A stretch of 57,769 bases of DNA from Acidovorax sp. CCYZU-2555 (lineage in GTDB: Bacteria; Pseudomonadota; Gammaproteobacteria; Burkholderiales; Burkholderiaceae_C), in assembly GCF_018413525.1 (NCBI RefSeq), contig NZ_JAHCDD010000032.1:1-57769 (forward strand), given 5' to 3'. Of this stretch, positions 1-10,273 are shown piece by piece. Position 1 is the first letter of the stretch. Every line of letters begins with the position of its first letter. The notes beneath the pieces were generated by a model, which saw nothing but the letters and a program-made list of their open reading frames with translations, did no database searches and was not told the origin of the DNA. The translations under genes and the position numbers were made by a program.

Positions 1-2
1 GC

Positions 3-884
3 AGCGTCGAAGCCTATGCGGCCGCCAAGGCGCGGATCTTCGGTGACGGCCTGATGATTCTCAACCGCGAAGACCCGGTCGTGATGCAGATGCTGCCCGC
101 GCCCACGCGCGTCAAGCTGCAGCGCCCGCAGGAACGCGTGCACCTCACCTTTGGCGGCGACATGCCGCGCCGTCCGGGCGACTTCGGCATCGAAGTCGTC
201 GCCGGCATGGCCTGGCTGGTGCGCGCGCTCGAAGCCGATGAAACCGGCAAGCGCGCCAAGGCGGCACAGGACGATCTGCATTTCCAGCGGCTGATGCCCG
301 CCGATGCGCTGCGCATCCGCGGCCGGCACAACGCAATCAATGCGCTGTCGGCGCTGGCCCTGGCCTCGGCCGCGGGCTGCGCGCTGGGCCCCATGCTTTA
401 TGGCCTGCGTGAATACCGCGGCGAGCCGCACCGCGTCGAGCCCGTGGGCGTGGTCGGCGAAGTGGAATTCTTCGACGACAGCAAAGGCACGAACGTGGGC
501 GCGACCGTGGCCGCGCTCACCGGCCTGGGCGCCGATCGCCGGCTGGTGGTGATCATGGGCGGCGAAGGCAAGGGCCAGGACTTCTCGCCGCTGGCGTCTC
601 CCGTGGCGCGCTACGCGCGCGCCGTGGTGCTGATCGGCCGCGATGCGCCGCTGATCCGCGCCGCGCTGCAAGCCACGGGCGTGCCGCTGCTGGACGCCGA
701 ATCGATGCCGCAGGCCGTCGCGCTGGCCCATGCACAGGCGCGGCCCGGCGAAGCCGTGCTGATGTCGCCCGCGTGCGCGAGCTTCGACATGTTCAAGGAC
801 TATGAAGACCGCGCGCGCCAGTTCGTGCAGGCGGTGGAAGGCCTGGCGCATGACGCCGGCAATGACCTGGAGGGCTGGGTGTGA
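3..884 (+). CDS. murD: UDP-N-acetylmuramoylalanine--D-glutamate ligase MurD (5' truncated by window edge)
   Basis: Cytoplasmic ATP-dependent ligase that adds D-glutamate to UDP-MurNAc-L-Ala in peptidoglycan precursor synthesis. The frame is open from the window edge, so the N-terminal UDP-binding domain and the P-loop lie outside. Visible are the end of the Mur central domain ([16 protein letters not shown]), the C-terminal-domain motifs [15 protein letters not shown] and [14 protein letters not shown], and the terminal [16 protein letters not shown] block typical of MurD. The TGA stop overlaps the GTG start of ftsW (GTGA). It is followed by ftsW-murG-murC-ddl-ftsQ, the classic dcw order, which supports MurD over other Mur ligases. 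Confidence 0.96.
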   Translation, partial: SVEAYAAAKARIFGDGLMILNREDPVVMQMLPAPTRVKLQRPQERVHLTFGGDMPRRPGDFGIEVVAGMAWLVRALEADETGKRAKAAQDDLHFQRLMPADALRIRGRHNAINALSALALASAAGCALGPMLYGLREYRGEPHRVEPVGVVGEVEFFDDSKGTNVGATVAALTGLGADRRLVVIMGGEGKGQDFSPLASPVARYARAVVLIGRDAPLIRAALQATGVPLLDAESMPQAVALAHAQARPGEAVLMSPACASFDMFKDYEDRARQFVQAVEGLAHDAGNDLEGWV

Positions 885-2143
885 GCACCGCTTCCATCTC
901 GCAGCGCATGGCCGCCTGGTTTGGCGGTATCTCGGAGAAGGCCGTCGATGTGCTGCCGGTGCGCGTGGGCGGGCCGCAGTATCGCCGCCCCACGGTCACG
1001 CCCGCGAGCGTGCTGGGTCTGGACCAGGCGCTGATCTGGATGGTGATAGGCCTGCTGGCCTGGAGCATCGTGATGGTCTATTCGGCGTCGATCGCGATGC
1101 CCGACAACCCGCGCTTCGGCAAGATCGCGCCCACCCATTTCCTGCTGCGCCACAGCATGTCGATAGGCATGGCATTCGTAGGCGCGCTGCTGGCGTTCCA
1201 GGTGTCGATGGTCACCTGGGAGCGCATGGCGCGCAAGCTGTTCCTGGTCTCGCTCATCTTGCTGGTCGCGGTGCTGATTCCGCATGTGGGCACCGTGGTC
1301 AACGGCGCACGCCGCTGGCTGTCGCTGGGCATCATGAATTTCCAGCCGTCCGAACTGGCGAAGTTCGCGGTGCTGATCTACGCGGCCGATTACATGGTGC
1401 GCAAGATGGCCGTGAAGGAGCGCTTCTTCCGCGCGGTGCTGCCCATGGGCGCGGCCGTGGTGGTGGTCGGCGTGCTGCTGCTGGCCGAGCCCGACATGGG
1501 CGCGTTCATGGTGATCGTGGTGATCGCCATGGGCATCCTGTTCCTGGGCGGCGTGAACGCGCGCATGTTCTTCCTGATCGCGTTCCTGGTGGTGCTGGCC
1601 TTCGTCATCATGATCGGTTTCTCCGAATGGCGGCGCGAGCGCATCTTCGCCTATCTCAACCCCTGGGACGAGAAACACGCGCTGGGCAAGGGCTACCAGC
1701 TGTCGCACGCGCTGATCGCGATCGGCCGCGGCGAGATCTTCGGCGTGGGCCTGGGCCGCAGCGTCGAGAAGCTGCACTGGCTGCCTGAAGCGCATACCGA
1801 CTTTCTGCTCGCCGTGATCGGCGAGGAATTCGGCCTGGTCGGCGTGCTGACGCTGATCATCATGTTCCTCTGGATCACGCGCCGCATCATGCACATCGGC
1901 CGCCGCGCCGTGGCGCTGGACCGGGTGTTTTCCGGGCTGGTCGCGCAGGGCGTGGCCATTTGGGTGGGCTTTCAGGCCTTCATCAACATGGGTGTGAATC
2001 TGGGGGCGCTGCCGACCAAGGGGCTGACGCTGCCGTTCATGAGTTTCGGCGGGTCGGCGATCTTGATGAATTTAGTGGCGTTGGCCGTGGTGTTGCGCGT
2101 GGATTACGAAAACAAGGAACTCATGCGCGGAGGACATCCATGA
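881..2143 (+). CDS. ftsW: Septal peptidoglycan glycosyltransferase / lipid II polymerase FtsW
   Basis: SEDS-family polytopic inner-membrane protein that polymerises lipid II at the septum with its cognate class B penicillin-binding protein. 420 residues with a cytoplasmic N-terminus of about 50 residues, then about ten hydrophobic segments from residue 52 on. The conserved SEDS C-terminal block is present ([19 protein letters not shown] followed by FGGSA), as is the [14 protein letters not shown] motif. GTG start chosen because it overlaps the murD stop by 4 nt, as do all junctions in this stretch; its TGA in turn overlaps the murG ATG. Distinguished from the second SEDS protein of the window (rodA near 17.6 kb) by dcw context and the LPTKGLTLP variant. 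Confidence 0.97.
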   Translation: MSTASISQRMAAWFGGISEKAVDVLPVRVGGPQYRRPTVTPASVLGLDQALIWMVIGLLAWSIVMVYSASIAMPDNPRFGKIAPTHFLLRHSMSIGMAFVGALLAFQVSMVTWERMARKLFLVSLILLVAVLIPHVGTVVNGARRWLSLGIMNFQPSELAKFAVLIYAADYMVRKMAVKERFFRAVLPMGAAVVVVGVLLLAEPDMGAFMVIVVIAMGILFLGGVNARMFFLIAFLVVLAFVIMIGFSEWRRERIFAYLNPWDEKHALGKGYQLSHALIAIGRGEIFGVGLGRSVEKLHWLPEAHTDFLLAVIGEEFGLVGVLTLIIMFLWITRRIMHIGRRAVALDRVFSGLVAQGVAIWVGFQAFINMGVNLGALPTKGLTLPFMSFGGSAILMNLVALAVVLRVDYENKELMRGGHP

Positions 2144-3201
2144 GCAAGACCGCATTGATCATGGCCGGCGGTACCGGCGGCCACATTTTCCCGGGCCTGG
2201 CCGTGGCCCAGGCGCTGCGCGAGCGCGGCTGGCAGGTGCATTGGCTGGGCGCGCCGGGCAGCATGGAGTCGCGCCTCGTACCGGCCCAGGGCTTCACGCT
2301 CGAGACCATCGATTTTTCCGGCGTGCGCGGCAAGGGCCTGGTCACGCTCGCGCTGCTGCCGTTGCGCCTGCTCAAGGCCTTCTGGCAGGCGCTGGCCGTG
2401 GTGCGCCGCGTCAAGCCCGACGTGGTCGTGGGCCTGGGCGGCTACATCAGCTTCCCCGGCGGCATGATGGCCGTGCTGGCCGGCAAGCCGCTGGTGCTGC
2501 ATGAACAGAATTCGGTGGCCGGCATGGCCAATCGCGTGCTGGCCGGTGTCGCCGACCGTGTGTTCACCGCGTTTCCCAAGGTCTTCGCCAAAGGCCAGTG
2601 GGTAGGCAACCCGCTGCGCCCGGCGTTCACGGCCCAGCCGCTGCCGGCCGCGCGCTTCGCGGGCCGCAGCGGTCCGCTGCGCCTGTTGGTCGTGGGCGGC
2701 AGCCTGGGAGCGCGTGCGCTCAACGATGTCGTGCCCCAGGCGCTGGCGCTGATTCCCGCCGCTTTGCGTCCGCAGGTGCTGCACCAGAGCGGCGCCAAGC
2801 AGATCGATGCGTTGCGCGCGAACTACGCGGCCGCGGGCGTGGAAGCCACGCTTACACCGTTCATCGACGACACCGCCCAGGCCTTCGCCGACGCCGATGT
2901 GATCGTCTGCCGCGCGGGTGCGAGCACCGTGACCGAGATCGCCGCCGTGGGCGCGGCCGCGGTCTATGTGCCATTTCCATCGGCCGTGGACGACCACCAG
3001 ACCACCAATGCGCGCTTCATAGTTGACGCCGGCGGTGGATGGTTGCTGCCCCAGGGAGAACTGGGCGCGGAAATGTTGTCCAATATGCTACAAAATATGC
3101 AGCGCTCCACGCTTTTGGAGCGCGCAGAACAAGCGAAGAACATGCAAAAGATTGAGGCGACCACCGCGGTGGTGCGCGCGTGCGAGGAGTTGGCGAAATG
3201 A
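2140..3201 (+). CDS. murG: UDP-GlcNAc:MurNAc-pentapeptide-undecaprenol GlcNAc transferase MurG
   Basis: Peripheral inner-membrane GT28 glycosyltransferase that converts lipid I to lipid II. 353 residues, normal length. N-terminal glycine-rich loop [17 protein letters not shown] at residues 10-26, [12 protein letters not shown] around residue 125, second glycine-rich loop [11 protein letters not shown] in the C-terminal domain, and the UDP-GlcNAc signature [15 protein letters not shown]. Start chosen at the ATG overlapping the ftsW stop (ATGA) with a good GGAGG ribosome site; the reading frame stays open further upstream inside ftsW but only this start gives the family N-terminus. Its stop overlaps the murC start. 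Confidence 0.97.
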   Translation: MSKTALIMAGGTGGHIFPGLAVAQALRERGWQVHWLGAPGSMESRLVPAQGFTLETIDFSGVRGKGLVTLALLPLRLLKAFWQALAVVRRVKPDVVVGLGGYISFPGGMMAVLAGKPLVLHEQNSVAGMANRVLAGVADRVFTAFPKVFAKGQWVGNPLRPAFTAQPLPAARFAGRSGPLRLLVVGGSLGARALNDVVPQALALIPAALRPQVLHQSGAKQIDALRANYAAAGVEATLTPFIDDTAQAFADADVIVCRAGASTVTEIAAVGAAAVYVPFPSAVDDHQTTNARFIVDAGGGWLLPQGELGAEMLSNMLQNMQRSTLLERAEQAKNMQKIEATTAVVRACEELAK

Positions 3202-4640
3202 AACACGCCATCCACCACATCCATTTCGTTGGTCTCGGCGGCTCGGGCATGAGCGGTATCGCCGAAGTGCTGAAGAACCTCGGCTACCGTATTTCGGGCT
3301 CCGACCTGGTCGACAGCCCCAGCCTGCAGCGCCTCAAGGGCCTGGGCATCACCACCTGTGTCGGCCATGAGGCCAAGCACATCGAAGGCGCGGACGTCGT
3401 CGTCACCTCGACCGCGGTCCAGGCCGACAACCCCGAAGTGCTGGCCGCGCGCGCGAAGAAGATTCCCGTCGTGCCGCGCGCGCTGATGCTCGCCGAGCTG
3501 ATGCGTTTCAAGCAGGGCATAGCGATTGCCGGCGCCCACGGCAAGACCACCACCACCAGTCTGGTGACTTGCGTGCTGGCCGAAGCCGGGCTGGACCCGA
3601 CCTTCGTCATCGGCGGCAAGCTCAACAGCGCGGGCGCGAATGCGCAGCTGGGCCAGGGCGACTACATCGTCGTCGAAGCCGACGAGTCGGATGCCTCGTT
3701 CCTGAACCTGCTGCCCTGCATGGCCGTGGTCACGAACATCGACGCCGACCACATGGAAACCTACGGCCATGACTTCGGCCGGCTCAAGGGCGCGTTCGTC
3801 GAGTTCCTGCACCGCATGCCGTTCTACGGCCGCGCCATCCTGTGCATCGACAGCCCGGCAGTGCGCGACATCCTGACCAGCGTCGCGCGTCCGATGACCA
3901 CCTATGGTTTCAGCGAAGACGCGCAGGTGCGCGCGATCAACGTGCAGGCGCGCGGCGGTGAAATGCATTTCACCGTGCGCCGCGAAGGCCAGCCGGGCAA
4001 TGGCGGCTACCCCGATCTGGACGTGGTGCTGAGCCTGCCGGGCGAACACAACGTGCTCAACGCGCTCGCGGCCGTGGCCGTGGCGATGGAGCTCGAGATC
4101 GGCGACGACGCGCTGCTGCGCGCGCTGCTCAATTTCAAGGGCGTGGGCCGGCGCTTCCAGCGCTATGGCGAGCTGCCCAGCCGCGACGGCGGCCAGTTCA
4201 GCGTGATCGACGACTACGGCCACCACCCGGTCGAAATGGCGGCGACGCTGGCCGCGGCGCGCGGCGCGTTTCCCGGCCAGCGGCTGGTGCTGGCCTTCCA
4301 GCCCCACCGCTACAGCCGCACGCGCGACTGCTTCGAAGATTTCGTCAAGGTCATAGGCGGTGCCGACCTGGTGCTGCTGACCGAGGTGTATGCCGCGGGT
4401 GAAGCGCCCATCGTCGCCGCCGACGGCCGTTCGCTGGCGCGCGCGCTGCGCGTGGCCGGGCGCGTCGAGCCGGTGTTCGTGGAAAACGTCACCGATCTGC
4501 CCCAGGTGATCGTCGACAACGCGCGTGCCGGCGATGTCGTGCTGTGCATGGGCGCGGGCTCGATCGGCGCGGTGCCGGCCAAGGTCGTGCTGATGATGGA
4601 CCAGATTGCCCAGGCAGTCGAAGAGAAAGTCGGGATATGA
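3198..4640 (+). CDS. murC: UDP-N-acetylmuramate--L-alanine ligase MurC
   Basis: Cytoplasmic ATP-dependent ligase adding L-alanine to UDP-MurNAc. 480 residues. N-terminal Rossmann motif [17 protein letters not shown], the Mur P-loop [13 protein letters not shown] near residue 115, [25 protein letters not shown], and the C-terminal [13 protein letters not shown] block. It differs from the related Mpl ligase in this window (near 23-24.4 kb) by its N-terminal domain and context. The start overlaps the murG stop (ATGA), and its own TGA overlaps the ddl ATG, so translational coupling is likely. Confidence 0.97.
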   Translation: MKHAIHHIHFVGLGGSGMSGIAEVLKNLGYRISGSDLVDSPSLQRLKGLGITTCVGHEAKHIEGADVVVTSTAVQADNPEVLAARAKKIPVVPRALMLAELMRFKQGIAIAGAHGKTTTTSLVTCVLAEAGLDPTFVIGGKLNSAGANAQLGQGDYIVVEADESDASFLNLLPCMAVVTNIDADHMETYGHDFGRLKGAFVEFLHRMPFYGRAILCIDSPAVRDILTSVARPMTTYGFSEDAQVRAINVQARGGEMHFTVRREGQPGNGGYPDLDVVLSLPGEHNVLNALAAVAVAMELEIGDDALLRALLNFKGVGRRFQRYGELPSRDGGQFSVIDDYGHHPVEMAATLAAARGAFPGQRLVLAFQPHRYSRTRDCFEDFVKVIGGADLVLLTEVYAAGEAPIVAADGRSLARALRVAGRVEPVFVENVTDLPQVIVDNARAGDVVLCMGAGSIGAVPAKVVLMMDQIAQAVEEKVGI

Positions 4641-5638
4641 GCGGATTGGACGCGAAAGCGAATATGAATATCGATGTGGTCGCACTGGGCAAGGTCGCGG
4701 TGCTGATGGGCGGGCGCTCGTCCGAGCGCGAAGTCTCGCTGATGTCGGGCGGCGGCGTGCTCGCCGCGCTGCGCGCGCGCGGCGTCGACGCCCATGCGTT
4801 CGATCCCGCCGAGCGCGACCTGTCGGCGCTCAAGACCGAAGGCTTTGCGCGCTGCTTCATCGCGCTGCACGGCCGCTTCGGCGAAGACGGCACGGTGCAG
4901 GGCGCGCTCGAGTTGCTCGACATCCCCTACACCGGCCCCGGCGTGATGGCTTCGAGCATCGCCATGGACAAGATCATGACCAAGCGCATCTGGCGCTTCG
5001 AAGGTCTGCCCACGCCCGACTGGCGTCTGGTCGCCAGCGCCGAGGAAACCAGCCACGCCCTGGCCGTGCTGGGTGCGCCGATGATCGTCAAGCCCGCGCG
5101 CGAAGGCTCGACCATAGGCCTGACCAAGGTCACGAGCGCCGAGGAATGCGCGCAGGCCTATGCGCTGGCGTCGCAGTACGACCCCGAAGTGCTGTGCGAG
5201 CAGTTCATCGACGGCGACGAGACCACCTGCCCGGTGCTCGAAGCCGCGGGCCAGCCCGCCGATGCCGGCCGCGCCCAGGCGCTGCCCGTGATCCGCATCG
5301 TCGCGCCCGAAGGCAATTACGACTATCAGAACAAGTATTTCACCGACACCACGCAGTACCACTGCCCCAGCGGCCTGCCCCTGGCCGAGGAGCAGGAAAT
5401 CCAGCGCCTGGTCGAGCGCGCGTTCCGCACGCTGGGCTGCCGCGGCTGGGCGCGGGCCGACATCATGATCCGCGCCAGCGACCGCCAGCCGTTCCTGCTC
5501 GAGATCAACACCTCGCCCGGCATGACCAGCCACTCGCTGGTGCCCATGGCCGCACGCGCTTCGGGCATCAGCTACGAAGACCTGTGCCTGCGCATTCTGG
5601 CCAGTGCCGCCCTGGATGGAGGCGCTGGCCGACCATGA
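4637..5638 (+). CDS. ddl: D-alanine--D-alanine ligase
   Basis: ATP-grasp ligase making the D-Ala-D-Ala dipeptide for the pentapeptide stem; cytoplasmic. 333 residues. Key blocks are [14 protein letters not shown] (N-terminal substrate loop, near residue 25), [24 protein letters not shown] (ATP-grasp phosphate loop) and [15 protein letters not shown] (Mg2+ ligands E and N). The start overlapping the murC stop was chosen; an in-frame ATG at 4664 is a possible alternative because the first nine residues are outside the conserved fold. The stop overlaps the ftsQ start. Equivalent to DdlB of E. coli by position. Confidence 0.96.
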   Translation: MSGLDAKANMNIDVVALGKVAVLMGGRSSEREVSLMSGGGVLAALRARGVDAHAFDPAERDLSALKTEGFARCFIALHGRFGEDGTVQGALELLDIPYTGPGVMASSIAMDKIMTKRIWRFEGLPTPDWRLVASAEETSHALAVLGAPMIVKPAREGSTIGLTKVTSAEECAQAYALASQYDPEVLCEQFIDGDETTCPVLEAAGQPADAGRAQALPVIRIVAPEGNYDYQNKYFTDTTQYHCPSGLPLAEEQEIQRLVERAFRTLGCRGWARADIMIRASDRQPFLLEINTSPGMTSHSLVPMAARASGISYEDLCLRILASAALDGGAGRP

Positions 5639-6459
5639 AGCGCACGCTGCCCGCTCCGCTCGACGTCAAGCTCATGAACGTGACCGCCACGGTCCTGTTC
5701 CTGGGCTGCGCCGCGCTGTTGCTGGCGGCGGCGAGCTGGTGGGTCGTGCGCCATCCCGCGTTTTCGATCAGCCGCATCATCGTCGAAGGCGAGCTGGTGC
5801 ATAACAACGCGGTGACGCTGCGCGCCAACGTGGCGCCCAGCCTCACGGGCAACTTCTTCACCATCGACCTGGGCGCGGCGCGCGAGACGTTCGAGGAAGT
5901 GCCCTGGGTGCGCGAAGCCCAGGTGCGGCGCGAATACCCGAACAGCCTGCGCGTCGAGCTGCACGAGCATGTGGCCGAAGCGTTCTGGGGCCCGGACACG
6001 GGCGCGGAAATGGTCAACAGCTTCGGCGAAGTGTTCGAGGCGAACATCGGCGAAGTCGAACGCGAAGGCATTCCGCGGCTGCAAGGCCCGGCCGGCACAT
6101 CGCAGCAGGTGCTGCAGGTCTACCGCATGCTCGCGCCCGCGCTGGCGCCGCTGTCGCTGGAAATCGACGAGCTGACGCTCAACGACCGCGGCAGCTGGAA
6201 AGCCCGCCTGGAGCATGGCGCCCAGATAGAGCTCGGCGGGGGCACGGTGGAACAGATGCTGCAACGCGTGCAGCGCTTCACGCGCACGCTGGGCACGGTC
6301 ACGGCGCAGTACCAGCGCAAGGCCGATGCACTCGAATATGTGGATTTGCGTTATGAAGACGGCTATGCGCTGCGGCTGCATGGCGTGAGCACAGTACAGG
6401 GCAAGCTGCCTCCCCCCCGTCCCAAACCCCAGCCCAAGCCGGCTGCGGCCCGGCGCTGA
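5635..6459 (+). CDS. ftsQ: Cell division protein FtsQ
   Basis: Bitopic inner-membrane divisome protein linking cytoplasmic and periplasmic division proteins through FtsB/FtsL. 274 residues: a short cytoplasmic N-terminus, one hydrophobic segment (about residues 16-38), then the periplasmic POTRA domain beginning [16 protein letters not shown], and the FtsQ beta domain containing [19 protein letters not shown]. The C-terminus is proline/lysine/alanine rich. Start ATG overlaps the ddl stop. Sequence of this family is poorly conserved, so assignment rests on POTRA-like features plus its invariant place between ddl and ftsA. Confidence 0.93.
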   Translation: MKRTLPAPLDVKLMNVTATVLFLGCAALLLAAASWWVVRHPAFSISRIIVEGELVHNNAVTLRANVAPSLTGNFFTIDLGAARETFEEVPWVREAQVRREYPNSLRVELHEHVAEAFWGPDTGAEMVNSFGEVFEANIGEVEREGIPRLQGPAGTSQQVLQVYRMLAPALAPLSLEIDELTLNDRGSWKARLEHGAQIELGGGTVEQMLQRVQRFTRTLGTVTAQYQRKADALEYVDLRYEDGYALRLHGVSTVQGKLPPPRPKPQPKPAAARR

Positions 6460-6517
6460 GGATGAAGGCATATGCAACAGAACGACAAGACGGGACCAAC
6501 TGAGGGCGGACTCTGAT

Positions 6518-7747
6518 ATGGCAAGAGAATACAAAGATGTGGTCGTCGGGCTGGACATTGGCACCGCCAAGGTCATGGCCGTGGTGGCGGAAGTGCTGCC
6601 CAACGGGGAGCTCAAGCTCGCGGGCCTGGGCGTGGCTCCGAGCAATGGGCTCAAGCGCGGCGTGGTGGTCAACATCGACGCCACGGTGCAAAGCATTCAG
6701 CTCGCGCTCAAGGAAGCCGAGCTGATGGCCGACTGCAAGATTCAGCGCGTGTGCACCGGCATCACCGGCAGCCACATCCGCGGGCTCAACTCCAGCGGCA
6801 TGGTTGCCGTGAAAGACAAGGAAGTCACGCCCACCGATGTGGCGCGCGTGGTCGAGACCGCGAAGGCGATCAATATTTCCTCCGACCAGCGGCTGCTGCT
6901 GGTCGAGCCGCAGGAATTCGTGATCGACGGCCAGGACGTGAAGGAGCCCATCGGCATGAGCGGCATACGCCTCGAAGCCAAGATCCACATCGTCACGGGC
7001 GCGCAGAGCGCGGCCGAGAACATCATCAAGTGCGTGCGCCGCTGCGGCCTCGAAGTCGAGCAGCTGCTGCTCAACCCGCTGGCCTCGAGCCAGGCGGTGC
7101 TGACCGACGATGAACGCGAACTGGGCGTGGCCGTGGTCGATATCGGCGCGGGCACGACCGACGTCGCGATCTTCACCGGCGGCGCGATCCGCCACACGGC
7201 CGTGATCCCGATCGCCGGCGACCTGATCACCAGCGACATCGCGATGGCGCTGCGCACCCCGACCAAGGACGCCGAAGACATCAAGGTCGAAAGCGGCTAC
7301 GCCAAACAGCTGCTGGCCGATCCCGACAGCCAGGTCGAAGTGCCTGGCCTGGGCGACCGCAGCCCGCGCATGATCAGCAAGCAGGCGCTGGCCGGCGTGA
7401 TCGAGCCGCGCGTCGAGGAGATCTTCTCGCTGGTGCAGCAGGTGATACGCGAATCGGGCTACGAGGAAGTGCTGTCGTCTGGCATCGTGATCACGGGCGG
7501 CAGCTCGGTCATGCCCGGCATGGTCGAACTCGCCGAGGACATTTTCCTCAAGCCCGTGCGCCGCGGAATTCCCAAGTATTCCAGCGCTTTGGCTGACATG
7601 GTGGCCCAGCCGCGGTCGGCTACAGTCATGGGTTTGCTTGACGAGGCACGCCTGGCGCGCCTGCGCGGTTTCAAGGTGGCACAAAAGAGTGGGTCGATGA
7701 AGACCGCTTTTGGTCGTTTCAAAGACTTCATTGTGGGAAACTTCTAG
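6518..7747 (+). CDS. ftsA: Cell division protein FtsA (actin-like FtsZ membrane anchor)
   Basis: Actin-fold ATPase that tethers FtsZ filaments to the inner membrane and recruits later division proteins. 409 residues with the phosphate-1 motif VVGLDIGTAKVMAVVAEV at the N-terminus, the SHIRGLNSSG segment of the 1C subdomain, phosphate-2 VVDIGAGTTDVAIF, and adenosine-binding ITGGSSVMPGM. The C-terminal TAFGRFKDFIVGNF is the amphipathic membrane-targeting helix. Separated from ftsQ by 58 nt and from ftsZ by 121 nt. Confidence 0.97.
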   Translation: MAREYKDVVVGLDIGTAKVMAVVAEVLPNGELKLAGLGVAPSNGLKRGVVVNIDATVQSIQLALKEAELMADCKIQRVCTGITGSHIRGLNSSGMVAVKDKEVTPTDVARVVETAKAINISSDQRLLLVEPQEFVIDGQDVKEPIGMSGIRLEAKIHIVTGAQSAAENIIKCVRRCGLEVEQLLLNPLASSQAVLTDDERELGVAVVDIGAGTTDVAIFTGGAIRHTAVIPIAGDLITSDIAMALRTPTKDAEDIKVESGYAKQLLADPDSQVEVPGLGDRSPRMISKQALAGVIEPRVEEIFSLVQQVIRESGYEEVLSSGIVITGGSSVMPGMVELAEDIFLKPVRRGIPKYSSALADMVAQPRSATVMGLLDEARLARLRGFKVAQKSGSMKTAFGRFKDFIVGNF

Positions 7748-7868
7748 CCATGAGCGCCTATCGACTGCGCATCACCGGCCCGCCCACGGATGTCCGAATA
7801 CGCGTGATTCCAGGATTTCCCTTTCAAACGGCCGTGACCCCAATTTTCAGAGTTTCAGGAGCAGCAAC

Positions 7869-9110
7869 ATGACCATCGAAATGATCGAAGCCGAAGAGTT
7901 CAACCAGGGCACACAGATCAAAGTGATCGGTGTCGGTGGCGGCGGCAGCAATGCCGTCGAGCACATGATTGCCCGCAATGTGCAGGGCGTGGAATTCGTC
8001 TGCGCGAACACCGATGCCCAGGCATTGATCCGCAGCGCCGCGCACCGCACCATCCAGCTCGGCCAAAGCGGCCTGGGCGCGGGCAGCAAGCCCGAAAAGG
8101 GCCGTGAAGCCGCCGAAGCCGCCGTGGAAGACATCCGCGCGGCCATCGACGGCGCGCACATGCTGTTCATCACCGCCGGCATGGGCGGCGGCACCGGCAC
8201 CGGCGCCGCACCCGTGATCGCGCGCGTCGCCAAGGAAATGGGCATTCTCACGGTGGGCGTGGTGACCAAGCCTTTCGACTGGGAGGGCGGGCGCCGCATG
8301 ACCAACGCCGACAACGGCCTCAACGAACTCGAAGCCAATGTCGACTCGCTGATCGTGGTGCTCAACGAGAAGCTGCTCGACGTGCTCGGCGACGACATCA
8401 CGCAGGACGAAGCCTTCGCCCATGCGAATGACGTGCTGAAGAACGCCGTCGGCGGTATCGCTGAAATCATCAACGAATACGGCCAGGTCAACGTCGACTT
8501 CGAAGACGTGCGCACCGTGATGGGTGAACCCGGCAAGGCGATGATGGGCACGGCGACGGCTGCCGGCCCCGACCGCGCGCGCATCGCTGCGGAGCAGGCC
8601 ATTGCCTGCCCGCTGCTCGAAGGCATCGACCTGTCGGGCGCCAAGGGCGTGCTGGTGCTGGTCACCGCGTCGAAGGGCAGCCTCAAGCTGTCCGAGTCGC
8701 GCCTGGCGATGAACACCATCAACGCCTACGCTTCGCCCGATGCGCACGTGATCTTCGGCGCCGCCTATGACGACAGCCTGGGCGACGAAATCCGCGTGAC
8801 CGTGGTCGCGACCGGCCTGGCCCGCCAGAACGCGCGCCGCCAGAACATGGCCGTGCTGCAAGGCGGTCTGCGCACCGGTACCGACAACCTGAGCTACCAG
8901 CTGCCCACGGCCAACATGGGCAGCGCCCAGGGCGCGGGCGGTCTGGGCGGCACGGGCCACAGCACCGACTTCGGCAACATGGGCAACATGTCCGTGCCCA
9001 GCGTCTGGCGCACCAACCGCACCCAGGCCGCAGCGCGTGTCGACGCACTGGCCTCGGGCGGAATGGAAGACCTGGAAATTCCGGCCTTCCTGCGTAAACA
9101 AGCGGATTAA
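7869..9110 (+). CDS. ftsZ: Cell division GTPase FtsZ
   Basis: Tubulin homologue that forms the cytokinetic Z ring. 413 residues. N-terminal KVIGVGGGGSNAVEHM nucleotide-binding loop, tubulin signature GGGTGTGAAPVIARV near residue 104, T7-loop region NVDFEDVRTVM, and the C-terminal conserved peptide DLEIPAFLRKQAD that binds FtsA and ZipA-type partners, after a glycine/serine/asparagine-rich linker (residues about 330-395). Start chosen at the ATG with an AGGAG site 8 nt upstream; the frame remains open upstream but without family similarity. Confidence 0.98.
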   Translation: MTIEMIEAEEFNQGTQIKVIGVGGGGSNAVEHMIARNVQGVEFVCANTDAQALIRSAAHRTIQLGQSGLGAGSKPEKGREAAEAAVEDIRAAIDGAHMLFITAGMGGGTGTGAAPVIARVAKEMGILTVGVVTKPFDWEGGRRMTNADNGLNELEANVDSLIVVLNEKLLDVLGDDITQDEAFAHANDVLKNAVGGIAEIINEYGQVNVDFEDVRTVMGEPGKAMMGTATAAGPDRARIAAEQAIACPLLEGIDLSGAKGVLVLVTASKGSLKLSESRLAMNTINAYASPDAHVIFGAAYDDSLGDEIRVTVVATGLARQNARRQNMAVLQGGLRTGTDNLSYQLPTANMGSAQGAGGLGGTGHSTDFGNMGNMSVPSVWRTNRTQAAARVDALASGGMEDLEIPAFLRKQAD

Positions 9111-9215
9111 CCCCCTGAGCCGCTTAAGCGGCTTCCCCCTTCCATCCTTCGGTGGAAGGGGGACGGCAGCCTCGGTGCGGGGCGGCCCTTCCTCGCTGCC
9201 CCCTTGCTGGGGCGC
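9111..9215. repeat. Interspersed palindromic element after ftsZ
   Basis: Directly abutting the ftsZ stop are a perfect 14-nt palindrome (GCCGCTTAAGCGGC, 9119-9132) and a 10-bp stem (CCCCCTTCCA at 9135-9144 with TGGAAGGGGG at 9153-9162), followed by a GC-rich tail starting GACGGCAGCCTCGGTGCG. From memory, elements with this layout are scattered through Comamonadaceae genomes between genes. It may end or stabilise the ftsZ transcript, although no U-tract follows the stems. Confidence 0.55.
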
Positions 9216-9292
9216 GCCAGTTTCATACGCTGTTACCCGTGTCAAAGGTTTATCGCCTATCGCGAAATTGATCGCGGTCATAGCCAAGTCTG

Positions 9293-9333
9293 TGTCCCGG
9301 CCACGGCCGGGACATGGCTGGCCCACTTAAAAT
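9293..9333 (+). promoter_or_regulatory. Predicted lpxC promoter with perfect palindrome
   Basis: A -10-like TAAAAT (9328-9333) ends exactly 6 nt before the lpxC ATG, which would put the transcription start at or next to the A of the start codon. A perfect inverted repeat, TGTCCCGGCC (9293-9302) and GGCCGGGACA (9305-9314), covers the expected -35 region; no TTGACA-like hexamer is visible. The palindrome could be an operator. Inference from sequence only. Confidence 0.4.
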
Positions 9334-9339
9334 CCAGGT

Positions 9340-10263
9340 ATGTTGAAGCAACGCACCCTCAAGACAATCACCCGTGCTGTGGGCGTGGGCCTGCACAGCG
9401 GTCAGCGCGTGGAGTTGACGCTGCGCCCCGCGCCAGCCGACACGGGCATTGTTTTTCGGCGCGTTGACCTGCCCGAGCCCGTCGATATCCCGATTTCGGC
9501 CTATGCCATCACGGACACCCGCATGGCCTCGACCATCGGCGTGGGCGGTGCCAAGGTGCACACCGTGGAGCATCTGATGTCGGCCATCGCGGGCCTGGGG
9601 CTCGACAACCTGTTCATCGACATCACGGCCGAGGAAGTCCCGATTCTCGATGGCTCGTCGTCGTCGTTCGTGTTCCTGCTGCAAAGCGCGGGCATCGCGC
9701 TGCAGGACGCACCCAAGCGCTTCATCCGCGTCAAGCGGCCCGTAGAAGTGCGCGAAGGCGAAGGCAAGAACCTCAAATGGGCGCGCTTCGATCCCTATCA
9801 CGGCTTCAAGCTGCGCTTTGAAATCGACTTCGCCCACCCGGCGGTCGATTCGACCGGTCAGTGCGTGGAGTTCGATCTGGGCGAAGACAACTATGTGCGC
9901 GACATCGCGCGCGCGCGCACTTTCGGCTTCACCAAGGACGTCGAAATGCTGCGTACCAACGGCCTGGCGCTGGGCGGCGGGCTCGACAACGCCATCGTCA
10001 TGGACGACTACAAGGTGCTCAACAGCGATGGCCTGCGCTATGACGACGAGTTCGCCAAGCACAAGATCCTCGATGCGATCGGCGACCTGTTCGTCATCGG
10101 CAAACCGCTGCTTGCGGCCTACAGCGCGTTTCGATCGGGCCACGGCATGAACAACCAGCTGCTGCGCGCGCTGCTAGAGCAGACCGATGCCTGGGAGATC
10201 GTGACTTTCGAGAACGAACGCCTGGCCCCCAAGGGCTTTGCCGAACCGGTTCGCGCCTGGTGA
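9340..10263 (+). CDS. lpxC: UDP-3-O-acyl-N-acetylglucosamine deacetylase LpxC
   Basis: Zinc amidase catalysing the committed step of lipid A synthesis in the cytoplasm. 307 residues, matching the family length of about 305. Zinc and catalytic motifs are [17 protein letters not shown] (first zinc His near residue 78), [15 protein letters not shown] (second His and Asp) and the catalytic histidine in [13 protein letters not shown]. It is the usual last gene of the dcw cluster. Start ATG has only a weak AGG close upstream and may be read from a leaderless mRNA (see the promoter entry). Confidence 0.97.
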   Translation: MLKQRTLKTITRAVGVGLHSGQRVELTLRPAPADTGIVFRRVDLPEPVDIPISAYAITDTRMASTIGVGGAKVHTVEHLMSAIAGLGLDNLFIDITAEEVPILDGSSSSFVFLLQSAGIALQDAPKRFIRVKRPVEVREGEGKNLKWARFDPYHGFKLRFEIDFAHPAVDSTGQCVEFDLGEDNYVRDIARARTFGFTKDVEMLRTNGLALGGGLDNAIVMDDYKVLNSDGLRYDDEFAKHKILDAIGDLFVIGKPLLAAYSAFRSGHGMNNQLLRALLEQTDAWEIVTFENERLAPKGFAEPVRAW

Positions 10264-10273
10264 GGGCTGTCCC

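Noticed and set aside
800..1894. A 364-codon minus-strand frame antisense to ftsW
   Set aside because: Histidine/glutamine/aspartate-rich shadow of the Leu/Val-rich FtsW membrane segments; ftsW is certain on the other strand.
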